Shown: piece after piece, positions 47,515 to 60,388 of the stretch
How positions within the stretch are numbered: the first letter of the stretch is position 1
Layout of the letters: every line of letters starts with the position of its first letter
Assembly: GCF_030445035.2 (NCBI RefSeq)
Contig: NC_080673.1
Coordinates: 201,126,216 to 201,190,215 of the forward strand
Direction: 5' to 3'
DNA: 64,000 nucleotides
DNA from: Dasypus novemcinctus
Lineage: Eukaryota > Chordata > Mammalia > Cingulata > Dasypodidae
The notes under the pieces: generated by a model
What the model saw: only the letters and a program-made list of their open reading frames with translations
The model's database searches: none
What the model was told of the DNA's origin: nothing
Translations under genes and position numbers: made by a program

Positions 47515-47735
47515 TGGGTAAAGCATGGGCTCCGGACTGAATTCTGCTGGGTTGCCAACTATCTGAATGGCTTTAAGCTAGTCACCTAACCTCTCTGAGT
47601 CACAGTTTCTCTACCTGTAAAACAGTGACCACAGTGATACCTCCCCATACGGTTGTGGTGAGGATTAGCTGCATCAGCACATGGGAAGCCATAGGACAGT
47701 TGCTGGTACTCAGTGAGTGCTCATGAGCGAGTTAC
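47515..47735 (+). repeat. MIR SINE, near full length
   Basis: AAGCATGGGCTCCGGACTG, CTAGTCACCTAACCTCTCTGAGTC, CTACCTGTAAAACAGTGACC, GGTTGTGGTGAGGATTAG and CTCAGTGAGTGCTCATG follow MIR from head to tail. Confidence 0.85.
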
Positions 47736-47754
47736 TGCTATGCCATCACCGCCT

Positions 47755-47960
47755 AGCTCAGCATCTTCTATCACACTAGCAGAACTCTCCCCTACCTCAG
47801 GGCCTTTTCACAGGTTGTTTCCTCTTCCCTAAAAGCCCTTTTTATGCTTTTGTCTGGATGGACATTCTGATTCCACAGGTCTCAGAAAGGTCTTCTCAGA
47901 AAGACCTTCTCTTTTCATACCCATCAAAGTTTCATACTCACCTCTCTCCCCATACTCATC
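47755..47960 (+). repeat. L2 LINE 3' fragment
   Basis: CCTACCTCAGGGCCTTTTCACAGG, TTTCCTCTTCCCTAAAAGCC and the following region fit L2. Confidence 0.65.
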
Positions 47961-48460
47961 TCATCCCCCCAGAGTCCTGACCATAATCAGTAAATACATT
48001 CGTAGCTGGTATGTATTCATTCTGGTTGGTTTTCTTCCACCAGCCTGTAAGTTCCATGAGGACAAGGGCCTCTTCTGTGTCACTCCCCATGATATCCACA
48101 GTAGCCAGTCATTTAGGAGGCACACAGTATTTGGTGAACAAATACATGAAAACCAAGTAAGCGGGACCTGATTGCATAGTGTGGGAAGAGGAGAGGGCAG
48201 TGAAGGGGCCTGGGAAATGGGGAAAAGCTCTGCCTTTAGTGGAAACAAGGAGCAGGGGAGGGACCTGGATTTCGTTCAGTTCAGTAAATGTTTATTGAGT
48301 GTTCTGCCCATTGTTCTACTTCTTTCCCATCAGTTAATCACACAAACTAGTGCATGAAAATCATCTCATGGGCCAAATGGCACAGATGAAAGCACTTATG
48401 ACCTTGGCAACCATTTCCTCCTGTAGTGGCTGCCTTGAGATGAAAATGAGAATATTGATG
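47961..48460. other. Unique sequence, no gene
   Basis: L2/MIR-like words (GTTCCATGAGGACAAGGGCC, AATGTTTATTGAGTG). No gene seen. Confidence 0.4.
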
Positions 48461-49567
48461 GGGGAGCATTGTGGGAAAGAGTGGAATAAGAAGCTCCAGG
48501 AATCAGTTATTCCAGCAGAACAACTATTAAACAGGCAAGAATCAGTTGAATCAACTATTTTAGAACACTGGAGTCTAGTAGAACACTGAGCAGTATCCAG
48601 GGAAGAGCGGAAGAGGTTGGTAAACTGCAATAAATGCCAATGATTTTCCCTCTCTATGTGAGGGCCCATCCACCAGCCTTGCAGCAGGCAGTAAAGGGGT
48701 CCTCAACCCCAGCCCTGTGCAGCTTGCTGGTGCCAGGGTGGGATATAAAGACATAGCTCCCCAAGATCCAGGTGTGTGTAGTCTGATAGCTGAGCACTGC
48801 CTTGGATCAGCTACTTCAGATCACTGAGGTGCTCTTAGAGTGACCATTGTTCAAATGCATCCCAGGAAAAAGCAACAGAAGAGTCTTAAAGACTCCTCCT
48901 TAAAACAACAGAGAATAGATAAGGGCTACATTGAATACGCAAGCACCACATCAAGAAAACACAGCTTCAAAGAGCCATAAGAGAAGCTCCTGGCACTAGT
49001 ACTGACCTTTTCCTCATCTCCTCCCCAAGGCAGTCTGGACCCTTCTGGGGTCCCAGGCGTCCTTTCAGCTGGGAGAAACTGACCTGGGACACTTCTCTCC
49101 AGTTCAACTTCTCTTCCCAGAACTTGCCCTCCAGACAAAAAGCAGCTTGAGGCAGGGAAAGCCGAGTAAGAAGCAATTGAGTCTTGTGCCTGAGGTAGGC
49201 TTATCTGCTTTAAGTCTCGTGGTAGAGCACCTAGGAGAAGGAGAAGGTCTGTTTTCTGGGGAGCAGATGGGGAATTCAAACTTCTGTATGCAGGGGAACT
49301 CTTAAGGCCACTGTCAAACACAAGCCCAGGACAAGACATAGGCCGAGAAAATTCAGGGAGGACTCTGCACTTTGCATTCACCTTGGGCTGACAATAGCAG
49401 ACTCAATGCTGAAGAATGCTAGCTATTTTGCAAAGACTGTGAAATGTGATTTTTAATTTGGTTTGTCTGTTTTTGTTAATTCCTGGAATTCAAGGAAATC
49501 TGTCAAAAAACACTAGCTGGATACAAACTCAAGAAACAGACAATCCAGGGGCTAAATTCTGGAGTTA
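48461..49567 (+). mobile_element. L1 (A) 5' UTR, left part
   Basis: Starting near GGGGGAGCATTGTGGG, this matches by eye the 5' UTR of the L1 at 55738 on. Shared words are AACTATT...AGTATCCAGGGAAGAGCGG against AACATCCAGGAAAGAGCAGG; CCAGAACTTGCCCTCCAGAC against CCCAGAATCTGCCCTCAAGG; and GAAACAGACAATCCAGGGGCTAAATTC against GAAACAGACATCCCGGGGATAAATTC. The element continues at about 55375 after a 5.8-kb L1 inserted in it. The plus-strand promoter region is decayed. Confidence 0.75.
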
Positions 49568-49729
49568 AAATTTTTTATTTACTTTTTTTTAAACTTTATT
49601 TTGCACCTTTAATAATTGAAAATATAAACAATAATTTAAAAAAATAAAAAGAAAATGCAGTTGAATAAAAACATAAATTTCTCAATTTAATGCACTGGAT
49701 ACATATAAAAATTTTTTTGAATCATACTA

Positions 49730-52700
49730 TATGTTACACAATATATTTGGTTGATAGTAACTCAATCATACAATATTTGGCGTTTTGTGTATGGCTTGCT
49801 TCATGCAACATAATGTCCTCCAGGTTCATCCATATTGTCATATGATTTACAACTTCATTTCTTCTTACAACTGCATAATATTCCATCATGTGAATATGCA
49901 CAGTTTGCTTATTCATTCATCGGTTGATGGACACCTAGGTTGTTTCCAATTTTTGGCAATCATGAATAATGCCACTAAGAACATTGGTGTGCAGATTTCT
50001 GTTCATGCCACTACTCTCAGTTTTTCTGAGTATATACCCAGGAGTGGTATTGCAGGGTCACATGGCAAGTCTATATACAACTTCTTTAGGAACTGCCAAA
50101 CAGTCCTCCACAGTGGCTGTACCATTCTGCATTCCCACCAACAGTGAATAAGTGTTCCTATCTCTCCACATCCTCTTCAACACTTGTAGTTCTCTCTCTT
50201 TTTAATAGTGGCCATTCTGATAGGTATGAGATGGTATCTCATTGTAGTTTTTATTTGAATTTCCCTAATCATTAGTGATGTTCAATATTTCTTCATGTGT
50301 TTTTTTGCCAGTTGTATTTCTTCTTTGAACAAATGTTTATTCAAGCCTTTTGCCAATTTTTAAAAAATTTGGGTCATTAAGTTGTAACATCTCTTCATAT
50401 ATCCTGGGTATTAAACCCTTATCAAACATGTGATTTCCAAATATTTTCTCCCACTGAATTGGCTATCTTTTCACCCTTTTGACAAAGTTCAGTAAGGAGC
50501 AAAAGTGTTTAATTTTGAGGAGGTCCCAGTAATCTATTTTTTTTCCAGTAATCTATTTTTTTTTGTTGCACATGCTTTGAGTGTAAGCTCCAAGAAACCA
50601 CCACATACTACAATGTCTTGAAGATGTTTCCCTACATTTTCCTCTAGTGTTTTATGGTCTTGGCTTTTATATTTAGGTCTTTGATCCATTTTGAGTTGAT
50701 TCTTGTATAGGGAGTGAGATAGGAATCTTCTTTCATACTTTTGGTTAAGATATCCAGCTATCCCAGCACCATTTGTTAAAGGGACAGTTTTGACCCATTA
50801 ACATGGACTTGGTAGGTTTGCTAAAAACTGGTTTACTATATAGGTGAGGATTTATTTCTGGATTCTCAATTCTATTCCACTGATCGATGTCTATCTTATT
50901 CCACTGATTGATGTATGTGTCTTTACCCTGGTACCATGCTGTTTTGACCACTGTAGTTTTGTAATAGGTTTCAAGGTCAGACAGTGAAATTCCTCCCACA
51001 TCACTATTCTTTTTTAGAAAGTGTTTGGCTGTTTGGATGCACTTTCCCTTCCAAATGAATTTGGTAGTTACCTTTTCTAATTCTGTAAAATAAGCTGTTG
51101 GAGTTTTGATTGGTATTGCACTGAGTCTATAAATCAGTTTGGGTAAGATTGACACCTTCATGATATTTATTCTTCCAATCCATGAACATGGAATGTCTTT
51201 CCATTAGTTTAGGTCTTTTTAAATTGCTTTTAGCATTGTATTGTAGTTTTCTGCATATAGGTCCTGTACTTCTTTGGTTAAGTTAATTCCTAGGTATATG
51301 AGTCCTTTTGTTGCTATTGTAAATGGATTTTCCCCCTGATTTCCTCCTCAGATTGTTCAATACTAGTGTACAAAAATATTACTGATTTTTGTGCATTGAT
51401 TTTATATCCTATCACTTTACTGAACTCATTTATTAGCTCAAGTGGTTTTGTCGTGGGTCCTTCAGAATTTTTTAAGTACAGGATCATGTCATCCACAAAT
51501 AGTGAGAGTTTTACTTTCTCTTTTCCTATTTGGATGCCTTTACTAATTTTTTTTTTCTTGTCTAATTGCCCTAACTAGGACATCTAGTACAAAATTGAAT
51601 AACAATAGTGCAAGTGGGCATTCTTGTCTTGTTCCAGATCTTAGAGGGAGTGCTTTCAACCTTTCCCCATTGAATAAGATGTTGGCTGCCGGTTTTTCAT
51701 ATACACCTTTTATCATATTGAGGAATTTTCCTTCTATTCTTATCTTTTGAAGTGCTTTTTTTTTTTTAAATCAAAAAAGATGCTGGATTTTGTCTAATGC
51801 CTTTTTTGCATCAATTGAGATGATCATGTGGGGTTTTTCTCCTTCACTTTATTAATGTGGTGTATTGTGTTGATTGATTTTCTTATGTTGAACCAGTTTT
51901 GCATATCAGGAATAAATCCCACTTGGTTGTGATGTGTAAGTCTTTTGATATGCCATTGGATTTGATTTGCAAGTATTTTGTTGAGAACTTTTGCATCTAT
52001 GTTCATTAGAGAGATTGGTCTGTAATTTTCTTTTCTTGTAGTATCTTTATCTGGTTTTAGTATTAGGGTGATGTTGGCTTCATAAAATGTATTGGGTAAT
52101 TTTCCCTCCTCTTGAATTTTTTAGAAGAGTTTAAACAGGATTGGTGCTAATTCTTTTCAAAATGCTTGGTAGAATTCGCCTGTGAAGCCATCTGGTCCTG
52201 GACTTTTCTTTGCTGGGAGATTTTTGAGATGGATTCAATCTCTTTAACTGTGCTTGGTTTGTTAAGTTCTTGTATTTCTTGTAGCATCAGTGTAGGTTGT
52301 TTGTACATTTCTAGGAATTTGTCCATTTTATCTAGGTTGTCTACTTTGTTGACATACAGTTACCCATAATAACCTCCTAGACCCTTTTTATTTATGTGGG
52401 GTCAGGCAAAACTCCCCCCCTTTCATTTCTGATTTTATTTATTTACATCTTCTCTCTTTTTTCCTTTGTTAGTCTAGCTAGGGGTCTGTCGATTTTATCA
52501 ATCTTCCCAAAGAATCAGCTTTTGGTTTTGTTCATTTTCTCTATTGCATTTTGTTGTTGTTCTCAATTTCATTCATTTCTGCTCTAACCTTTATTATTTC
52601 TTTCCTTCTGCTTGCTTTGGGATTGGTTTGCTGTTCTTTTTCTAGTTTCTCTAGTTGTTCAGTTAAACCTTTGAGTTTAGCTCTTCCTTCTTTTTTCAAT

Positions 52701-53640
52701 ATAGGCATTTAGGGCTATACATTTCCCTCTCAAGACTGCCTTTGCTGTATCCTATATGTTTTGGTAAGTTGCGCTCTCATTTTCATTTGTCTCAATATAT
52801 TTATTGATTTCACTTGCAATTTCTATTTTGACCCACTGATTATTTAGGAGTATGCTGTTCAGCCTCCACACATTTGCAAATTTACTTTCAAAATTTCTAT
52901 TATTGATTTCCAGTTTCACACCGGTATGATCTGAGATAGCACTTTGTATAATTTCAATGTTTTTTATATTTATTGATCGCTGCATTGTGCCCTAACATGG
53001 TCTCTCCAGTAGAAAGATTCGTGGGTACTTGAGAAGAATATATAACCTGCTGAATTTGGATGCAGTGTTCTGTGTATGTCTGTTATGTCTAATTCATTTA
53101 TCATATTGTTCAAGTTCTCTGTTTCCTGGTTGATCATCTGTCTAGTTGTTTTGTCTAGTGATGTGAGTGGGGTGTTGAAATCTCCAGTGATTATTGTAGG
53201 GATGTTTATTTCTCCCTTCAGTTTTTACCGGAGTTTGTCTCATGTATTTTGGGGCACCCTGGTTAGGAGTATAGATATCCATGACTGTTATATCTTCCTG
53301 GTGGATTGTACTGTCTGTATCTCTTAAACTTTTTTTGCACTTAAAGTCTATTTTGTCCAATATTAGTATAGCTACCCCTGCTCTTTTTTTATTACTATTT
53401 GTGTGGAGTATCTTTTTCCAATACTTAAAAAAAATATATTCCTGGGTCTAAGGTGAGTTTCTTTTAAGCAGCATATGGATAGCTAATGTTTTTTTAAATC
53501 CTTTCTATTGGTCTGTTTCTTTGGATTGGGGGGTTTAATCCATTCATATTCAACGATATTACTGTAAATTCATTATTTACTTTCACCATTATATTCTTTG
53601 GTTTTCATATGTCATATCATATTTTTGTCTGTCTTTTTAG
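49730..53640 (-). pseudogene. L1 (B) ORF2 remnant
   Basis: Fragments in order on the minus strand belong to the L1 endonuclease/reverse transcriptase. The endonuclease domain is at about 53.36-52.75 kb and ends with an intact Ser-Asp-His motif (about 52.93 kb), which in the family holds the catalytic histidine. The reverse transcriptase is at about 52.0-51.3 kb; at 51496-51314 its active-site motif reads Phe-Val-Asp-Asp instead of the usual Phe-Ala-Asp-Asp. The C-terminal part lies at 51161-50745 and 49916-49734. Stops and frameshifts separate all of these. A 19-base local duplication (CCAGTAATCTATTTTTTTT, 50526 and 50545) sits in the 3' half. No active protein is possible. Confidence 0.85.
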
Positions 53641-53689
53641 TCTTTTGGCTACCCTTTCTGCAATTTTTTCTTCTATATACTCCTCTAAG

Positions 53690-54640
53690 CCTCTCTCTCC
53701 TGTCTTTTTATTTCAGGTTCTAAGGCATCTTTTAATGTTTCCTGCAAAGGTGGATCCTTTTTTACAAACTCTCTTGGTTTCTGTTTGTTTATTAATATTT
53801 TGTTTTGTTTGTGAATATTCACCTTCATATTTGAAGGACTATTTTGCTGGATAAAGAATTCTCAGCTGGCAGTTTTTCTCTTCCAGTACCCTAATTGTAT
53901 CATACCACTGTCTTCTTGCCTCCATGGTTTCTGAAGAGAAATCTGTAAGAAGTCTTACTGAGCATCCTTTATATGTAATGGCTTGTTTCTCCCTTGCTTC
54001 TCTGAGAATTTTCTCTTTATTTGACATTTGACATTCTGAGTAGTATGTGTCTTGGAGTAGGCCTATTTGGATTTATTCTGTTTGGGGTATGGAGCACTTC
54101 TTGGACATGTAAGTTCATTTTTTTCATGAGAGTTGGGAAATTTTCAGCTATTATTTCTTCACATTCTCTTTCTGCTCCTTTTCCCTTCTCTTCTCCTTCT
54201 GGAACTCCAATGACATGTACATTGTTGCATTTCATGTTTTCATTCAACTCTCTGAGCCCCTGCTCAATTATTCCCATCTTTTCTCTCTGTTCTTTTCTCT
54301 CTTCAATTTCAGCTGTTCTATCTTCTGTATCACTTATTCTTTATTCTATCATTTTAAGTCTGCTGTTGTATGCCTCTAATGCATTTTTATCTCATCTATT
54401 GTATCTTTCATTCCCATGAGCTCTGTTACTATTCTGTTCAGGATTTCAAATTCTTCTTTGTATTCAGTCAATGTCTTCTTGATGTCATTTATCTCTTTAG
54501 TCATACTGTCTTTCAACTTATTAATTTGATTTTGGAAATTTGTGCGCATCTCACTAATTAGTTCTCTCAAATCCTATGTCTTTTCTGGGGCTTTGACATA
54601 TTCCTTTTCTTGGACCGTGTCTTCCATAAGCCTCTCTTAT
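53690..54640 (-). pseudogene. L1 (B) ORF1 remnant
   Basis: Three frames in order on the minus strand (54570-54376, 54277-54017, 54027-53839) correspond to L1 ORF1p, the trimeric RNA-binding chaperone of the L1 particle. The first is coiled-coil-like, rich in Lys/Glu/Ile with regular hydrophobic spacing. The second contains the RNA-recognition-motif core word Gly-Val-Pro-Glu-Gly. The third is the C-terminal domain. They are separated by frameshifts or stops, so no intact protein results. Confidence 0.82.
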
Positions 54641-55372
54641 TTTTAATTTTCTCTCATGCACTTCCTTGGCCTGCCAGCAGACAGCGCTCTTTGGAAGCTC
54701 TCATTTCAATGCCTGGTTGGAGTGTGTTTGTTGCAATACAGACCAAATCTATGTCATAGAGCTTCCTGTCTGGAGGCTAAGAGCCGAGTAATGCAAGCTT
54801 TCTCTGAGACCATTCTCCAGCCTTCTCTGGCAGCCCCCTCCTTGTTCCTGGGTAGGAAATATTTCCACTCCCTTCTGAGTCCTCAACAATCAGTCCCCGT
54901 TAGTAGAGAAGGAGCTTGGGAGGATTGTGTATCTTTAGCTCCTTGCCGGTTTCCAAGGCAAGCAATGGCTTAGCTCCACCTGGCCTGGAATGGCTCCTTG
55001 GACACAGCAGACCAAATTTGTGAGTCAAAAGCTGAGTCAGCCTCAGGCTGTATCCCTGTCTCTCCCCTTTCCTTGGGTGGTGGTTCCCTGGAGTCCCCTT
55101 TATGTGTAGCCACAGGCCCAGAGGACTGAAAATTGTTAAGTGTCTTTAGTGTGGGGAGGTGCCCACAGCAGCAGCCGCTGGTTTCAACTCACAATTCTCT
55201 CATTGGAACTCCCCTCCTTTGTTCCTCTCTCTTCTGGACAGTGCCCAGACTTCAACTGGTGTCCTAAATCCTAGGAAATATTTTTCCAGGCCATTTCAGC
55301 CTGATCTCTAGCTATTTTTCTGGAAGAAAAAGAAAGTCTCATGTCTTTGTAGTCTGCCATCCTCCTGAAAGT

Positions 55373-55737
55373 CCCAGCTTCCAGAGCTAATGTTTAAAAA
55401 TTTAAAAATGTATAGTATGCAACAAAAGATTACAAGGCAAACAAAGAAACAGGAAATGATGGCCAAAGGAAGGGGATAAAAATCCAGAGAATATCAACAA
55501 AGAAGACCAGACTCTGGAAATACCAGCCAAAGACTTAAAAAATGATCTGAAATGTGCTCAAGGAGAGGAAGGAAAATACAGAGAAAGAATAAAGGTTATC
55601 AGGAAAATAATGAATGAGCAATATGAAAATCACAACAAAGAGACAGAAATTTTAAAAAGGAACCAAACAGAACTATTGGAGTGGAACACTACAATAATTG
55701 AAATAAAAAATTCACAGGAGGGAAAATTCTGATAAAT
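55373..55737 (+). mobile_element. L1 (A), right part, ORF1 start
   Basis: GCTAATGTTTAAAAATTTAAAAATGTATAG parallels L1 (C) at 57212-57232 (GTTAATATTTTAAAATATT...). It continues with GAAACAGGAAATGATGGCC and lysine/glutamate-rich ORF1-like sequence (AAGGAACCAAACAGAACTATTGGAG). It is the continuation of 48461-49567. It stops abruptly where L1 (C) begins. Confidence 0.7.
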
Positions 55738-56103
55738 AAAGATGGTGGAGTAGGGAGCTCAATCTTTCCTGAGAACTGTCTGAAACAACTATTTTTGAAA
55801 CCCCAGAGGCAAAAAGACTATTGCACAACATCCAGGAAAGAGCAGGAGGAAGATGTTGATAAATTATGGTAAAGTACTATAATTGTTCTGTCCACACGGT
55901 GGCTACTGGTGCCCATCCACTGCAGGGTCCAGTCCCTGGTTACTCGCCAGTGACAGAAAGGAACATAAAAATCCTCTTGCCCAAGAACAGGGGTGGGCAT
56001 GGCTGATCTCTGATCACAACCTTTGACTAATGAGTTCAGATCATTGGGTCCCAGCTCTGAGGGCAAGTAATTGCTTCAACCTGTACCAGACAAGGGTGCC
56101 AGT

Positions 56104-56526
56104 TGTATGTTCTTAAGTTAGTGCATTCCTGTGGGTGTGGACCCATTGTAAGTAGGGGCTTTTTAATATGTAGAATATTAAGTTAATATGTGCCCTACTG
56201 CTTCAGGTTGGGTCTAACCCTCATATTTGAGTCCTTTATAAGAGAATAAAATTAAGACAAAGAGAGAGAAAGCCATGAAAGCAAGAAACTGAAAGTAATG
56301 AAACCCAGAAGAGAAGGGAGAGACCAGTAGATGCTGCCATGTGCCTTGCCATGTGGTAGAGGAGTCCAGGATCACTGGTAGCCAGTCTTCAGGAAGAAAG
56401 CATTGCCTTGATGATACCTTGGTTTGGGCATTTTTCTACCTCAAAACTATCATCTAGTAAATTTCCCCTTGCTAAAACCCATTTTATTTGATCTATTTTG
56501 AGCATCTTTTTTAGCAAACTAAAACA
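56104..56526 (+). mobile_element. MaLR-like LTR inside L1 5' UTR
   Basis: TTCCTGTGGGTGTGGACCC, ATTGTAAGTAGGGGC, AGTCCTTTATAAGAGAATAAAA, GATGATACCTTGGTTTGGGC and the terminal GCAAACTAAAACA match the other LTRs here. The 5' boundary is approximate. The L1 5' UTR resumes right after it. Confidence 0.72.
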
Positions 56527-59500
56527 CACCTCAACCTCACCTTGGACAAAGATGGTGGCAGCCATTGTTTCAACCATTTTGGACAGGGGTGGAGGCAGTA
56601 GAGATTTAAAAGCACAGGACTTCCTCAGGGTTGTGGGGAAAAGTTAGTGGAAGGGATGCATTTGCTGGACAGGCCAGGAAATCTCAGATTTGGGGAGCAA
56701 TTGGAGAAGATTTCGGCACCCTCTCTGAACTCTCCACAATGCACTTTGGAGTCAGTGTTTGCCACCTTCATGGGTCTCTAGCCCTGTTTTGGCTGGGAAA
56801 GACCAAATTGGGAATGTCCTCCCTGGGGTGACCCTCCTCCCAGAATCTGCCCTCAAGGCAAAAGCAGCATGAGACAAAAAAAAAGGAGTATAAAAATTTT
56901 ATAAAGGTGGACAACCTGGGACAAAGGCCTGCCAGGTTCAGATAGCTAGGAGAGGGAGTTTTATCCCCTGGGAACAGGGACAAAGGAGAAAACCAAACTC
57001 CTGTAAAAAGCAAAACTCCAAAACAACTAACAAGCAAAACCCAGGACAGTACCGAGGCCCAGTAAGGCAGGGAAAACCCTGTACACAGCATTTGTCTAGG
57101 GAAGACCTTCCTGATACGATGGCTGAAGCTCAAGAAAATCTCTGCCTTATTGCCAGATTGTTAAAAATTCATGAAACAGACATCCCGGGGATAAATTCCA
57201 AAGTTAATATTTTAAAATATTAAAATATACAGTGTGTAAGAAAAGAGTATAAGACTAACAAAGAAACAGGAAATGAGGACCAAGTTCTTCAGACTGAAAT
57301 GAAAGAACACTAGACAATGGTTCAGGGCAGCATAAAGAAATAAAGACCTGTGGTAAAGGCAACAATTTGGATAATTATTCATGTCAATATTATTGTATTA
57401 TATTATTTGGTATGTGACTCTACTTCTAACTTCTTGCAGGTGCTAAAATGCAAATGGCAAAAAGTAATGGTAAATCTAGGTTTTCAGACATACAATGTAC
57501 AAAGATATAAGTGGTAACAATAACAAAAAATAGTGAGGTCCAGAGGAGTATAGGAAAAGTATATGTGTATGCTATTGAAGTTAAGTTGGTATCAAATGAA
57601 ACACAATTTTTATATATTTAGGATGTTAAATTTTAACCTTATTGTAACCACAAAGAAAATGGATGAAAAATATATCCAGGTAGAAATGAGAAGGCATTCA
57701 ATGGGGTATAATATAAGAAAGTAAATAAATATAAAAATAGGCTCTAATAGAAATGAAGGGGAAAAAAAGGTATGAGTTTCAAAGACTAAATAGTAAAATG
57801 TTTAAGAAAGACCTATATTTTCAGTAGTTACAGTAAGTGTAAATGGATTAAACTCTCTAATCAAAAGGAAGAAATTGATAGAATGGATAATACTGCATGA
57901 CCCAACTATATGCTGTCTGCAAGAGATCCACCTTGAAGTCAAAGATACAAGTAGGTTGATGGTGAAAAGATGGGGGAAAAATATACTACACAAATAGTAA
58001 CCAAAAGAGAGCTGATGTGGCTATACTAATATCAAATAAAATAGATTTTAGGGCAAAAACAGTTATGAGGGAGAAAGATGGTCATTATACACTGATGAAA
58101 GGGACAATTCTAGGTGTAACAATTATAAATAAATATGCACCTAACAGGAGAGCCCCAAAATATATAAAGCAAATATTGACAGATTTGAAGAGAGAAATTG
58201 ATGATTCTACATTAATAGTAGGAGACTTTAACACACCACTCTCAATAATGGATAGAACATTTAATCAGAAGATTTATAAGGAAGTACAGGACTTGAATGA
58301 ATGAGACCTAACAGACATATATATAAAACACTACACCCAATGAAAACAGACATATTCTTCTTGGTGCACATGGATCATTCTTTAGGATAGACCATATTTT
58401 GACTCACAAAATAAAGCTCAATAAATTAAAAATATTGACACCCTACAATGTATATTCTCCAATCACAATGGAATGAAACTAGAAATCAATAACAGAGGAA
58501 GAAATGAAAAATTCACAAATATGTGGAAATTAGCATCCTTTTAAACATACAAAGGGTTAAAGTAGATATCAGAAGCAAAATTAGGAAATATATTGAGGTG
58601 AATGAAAAAGAAAATACAACAAACCAAAACCTAAGTGATACAGCAAAGGCAATGCTGAGAGGGAAATTTTATAGCTTTAAATGTTTATATTAAAAAAGAA
58701 GAAAGACTTCAAACCAGAGACCTAACCTCAAAACTGAAGAACTAGAAAAAGAAAAGCAAACTAAATCCAAAGCAAGCAGAACAAAGGAAATAACAAAGAT
58801 TACAGCAGAGATAAATAAAACCAAAAACAAACAAACAAACAAAAAACAATAGAGAGAATCAACAGAATCAAAAGTTGATTCTTTGAAAAGATAACAAAAT
58901 TCACAAACCTTTAGCTTGACTGACAAAGGAAAAAAGGGAGAGGATACAAATAATTTAAAAAACAAATGAAAAATGGGGACATTGGTACTCAGCCTGTGGC
59001 AATAAAAAGACTAAAAGTGGATACTATGAACAACTATATGCCACTTATTTAGATAACCTAGATGAAATGGACAAATTCTTAGAAACACACAAACTACCTA
59101 CATTGACTCAAGAAGAAGTAGAAGATCTGATCAAACCAATTACTTGTGAAGAGATTTAATCAATAATCAAAAACCCCCGAACAACAACAACAACAAAAGC
59201 CCAGGGCCAAAAGGTTTCACAGGGAAATTCCACCAAATATTCCAAGAAGACTTACCTCCAATTCTGTTCAAACTGTGCCAAAAAATTGAAGAGGAGGGAA
59301 CACTCCCTAACTCATTTTATGAGGCCAACATCACCGTCAAATGAAAGCTGGGTAAAGATACTACAGGAAAAGAAAACCACAGAACAATGTCTCTTATGAA
59401 TATAGATGCAAAAATCCTCAACAAAATACTAGTCAACAGAACCCAATAGCACTTTAAAAGAATTATACACCATGATCAAGTGCATTTATCCCTGGTATAT

Positions 59501-60388
59501 AGGATTTGTTCAACATACAAAATTGATAAATGAAATGCACCACATTAACAGAATGAAGGGGAAAAACACATGATCATCTCAATTGATGAAGAAAAGTCAT
59601 TTGACAAAATACAACACTATTTCCTGATAAAAATACTTAGAACACTAAGAATAAAAGAAAACTTCCTCAGTACAATAAAGGGCATATAAGAGAAGCTACA
59701 GTTAATAGCCTACTTAAAGGTGAAAAACTGAAAGCTTTCCCTCTAAGATCAGGAACAAGACAAGGATGCCACTGTCACCACTGTAGTTCAACATTGTACT
59801 GGAAGTTCTTGCTCACCAATTAGACAAGAAAAAGAAATAAAATGCATTCAAATTTAAAAAGGTGAAGTAAAACTTTCCCCATTTGCAGATGATATGATCC
59901 TATACACAGAAAATCCTGAAAAATACACAATAAGACTCTAAGAGCTAATAATTGAATTCAGCAAGTTCCAGGGTCCAAAATCAACACCACAAAATCAGTA
60001 GTATTTCTATACACAGGCAATGAACATTTGGAACAAGAAATTCCATACACAATAACAGCTAAAAGAATCAAATAGCTAGGAATAAATCTAACCAAGGATG
60101 TAAAAGACTTGTACACAGGAAACTATAAAACATTATTAAAATAAATCAAAGAAGACCTAAATAAATGGAAGGATTGTTCATGTTCATAGACTGGAAGACT
60201 AATACATCATTAAGATGTCAATACTACCCGAAGCAATTTATAGATTCAATGCAATCCCATCAAAATTCTTCTTTGAAGAAATGGAAAAGCCAGTCTTCAA
60301 GTTTATATGGAAGGGTAAGGGACCTGAATAGATAACACCACCTTGAAAAAAGAAGAATGAAGTTGGAGGACTCACACTTCCAGATCTT

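Larger units (their letters stand above)
49568..55372 (-). mobile_element. L1 (B), near full length, inactive
   Basis: A 5.8-kb LINE-1 on the minus strand, inserted into the 5' UTR of L1 (A). It carries a 5' UTR (about 54.6-55.37 kb), ORF1 remnant, ORF2 remnant and 3' UTR with an A-rich end (49568-49600 reversed). The flanks TTCTGGAGTTAAAAT (left) and TTCCAGAGCTAATGT (right) look like a diverged target duplication, and the host sequence resumes where the related L1 (C) predicts. Both ORFs are broken into short frames, so it cannot move itself. In humans and mice full-length L1s reach about 6-7 kb, so this copy is essentially complete. Confidence 0.85.
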
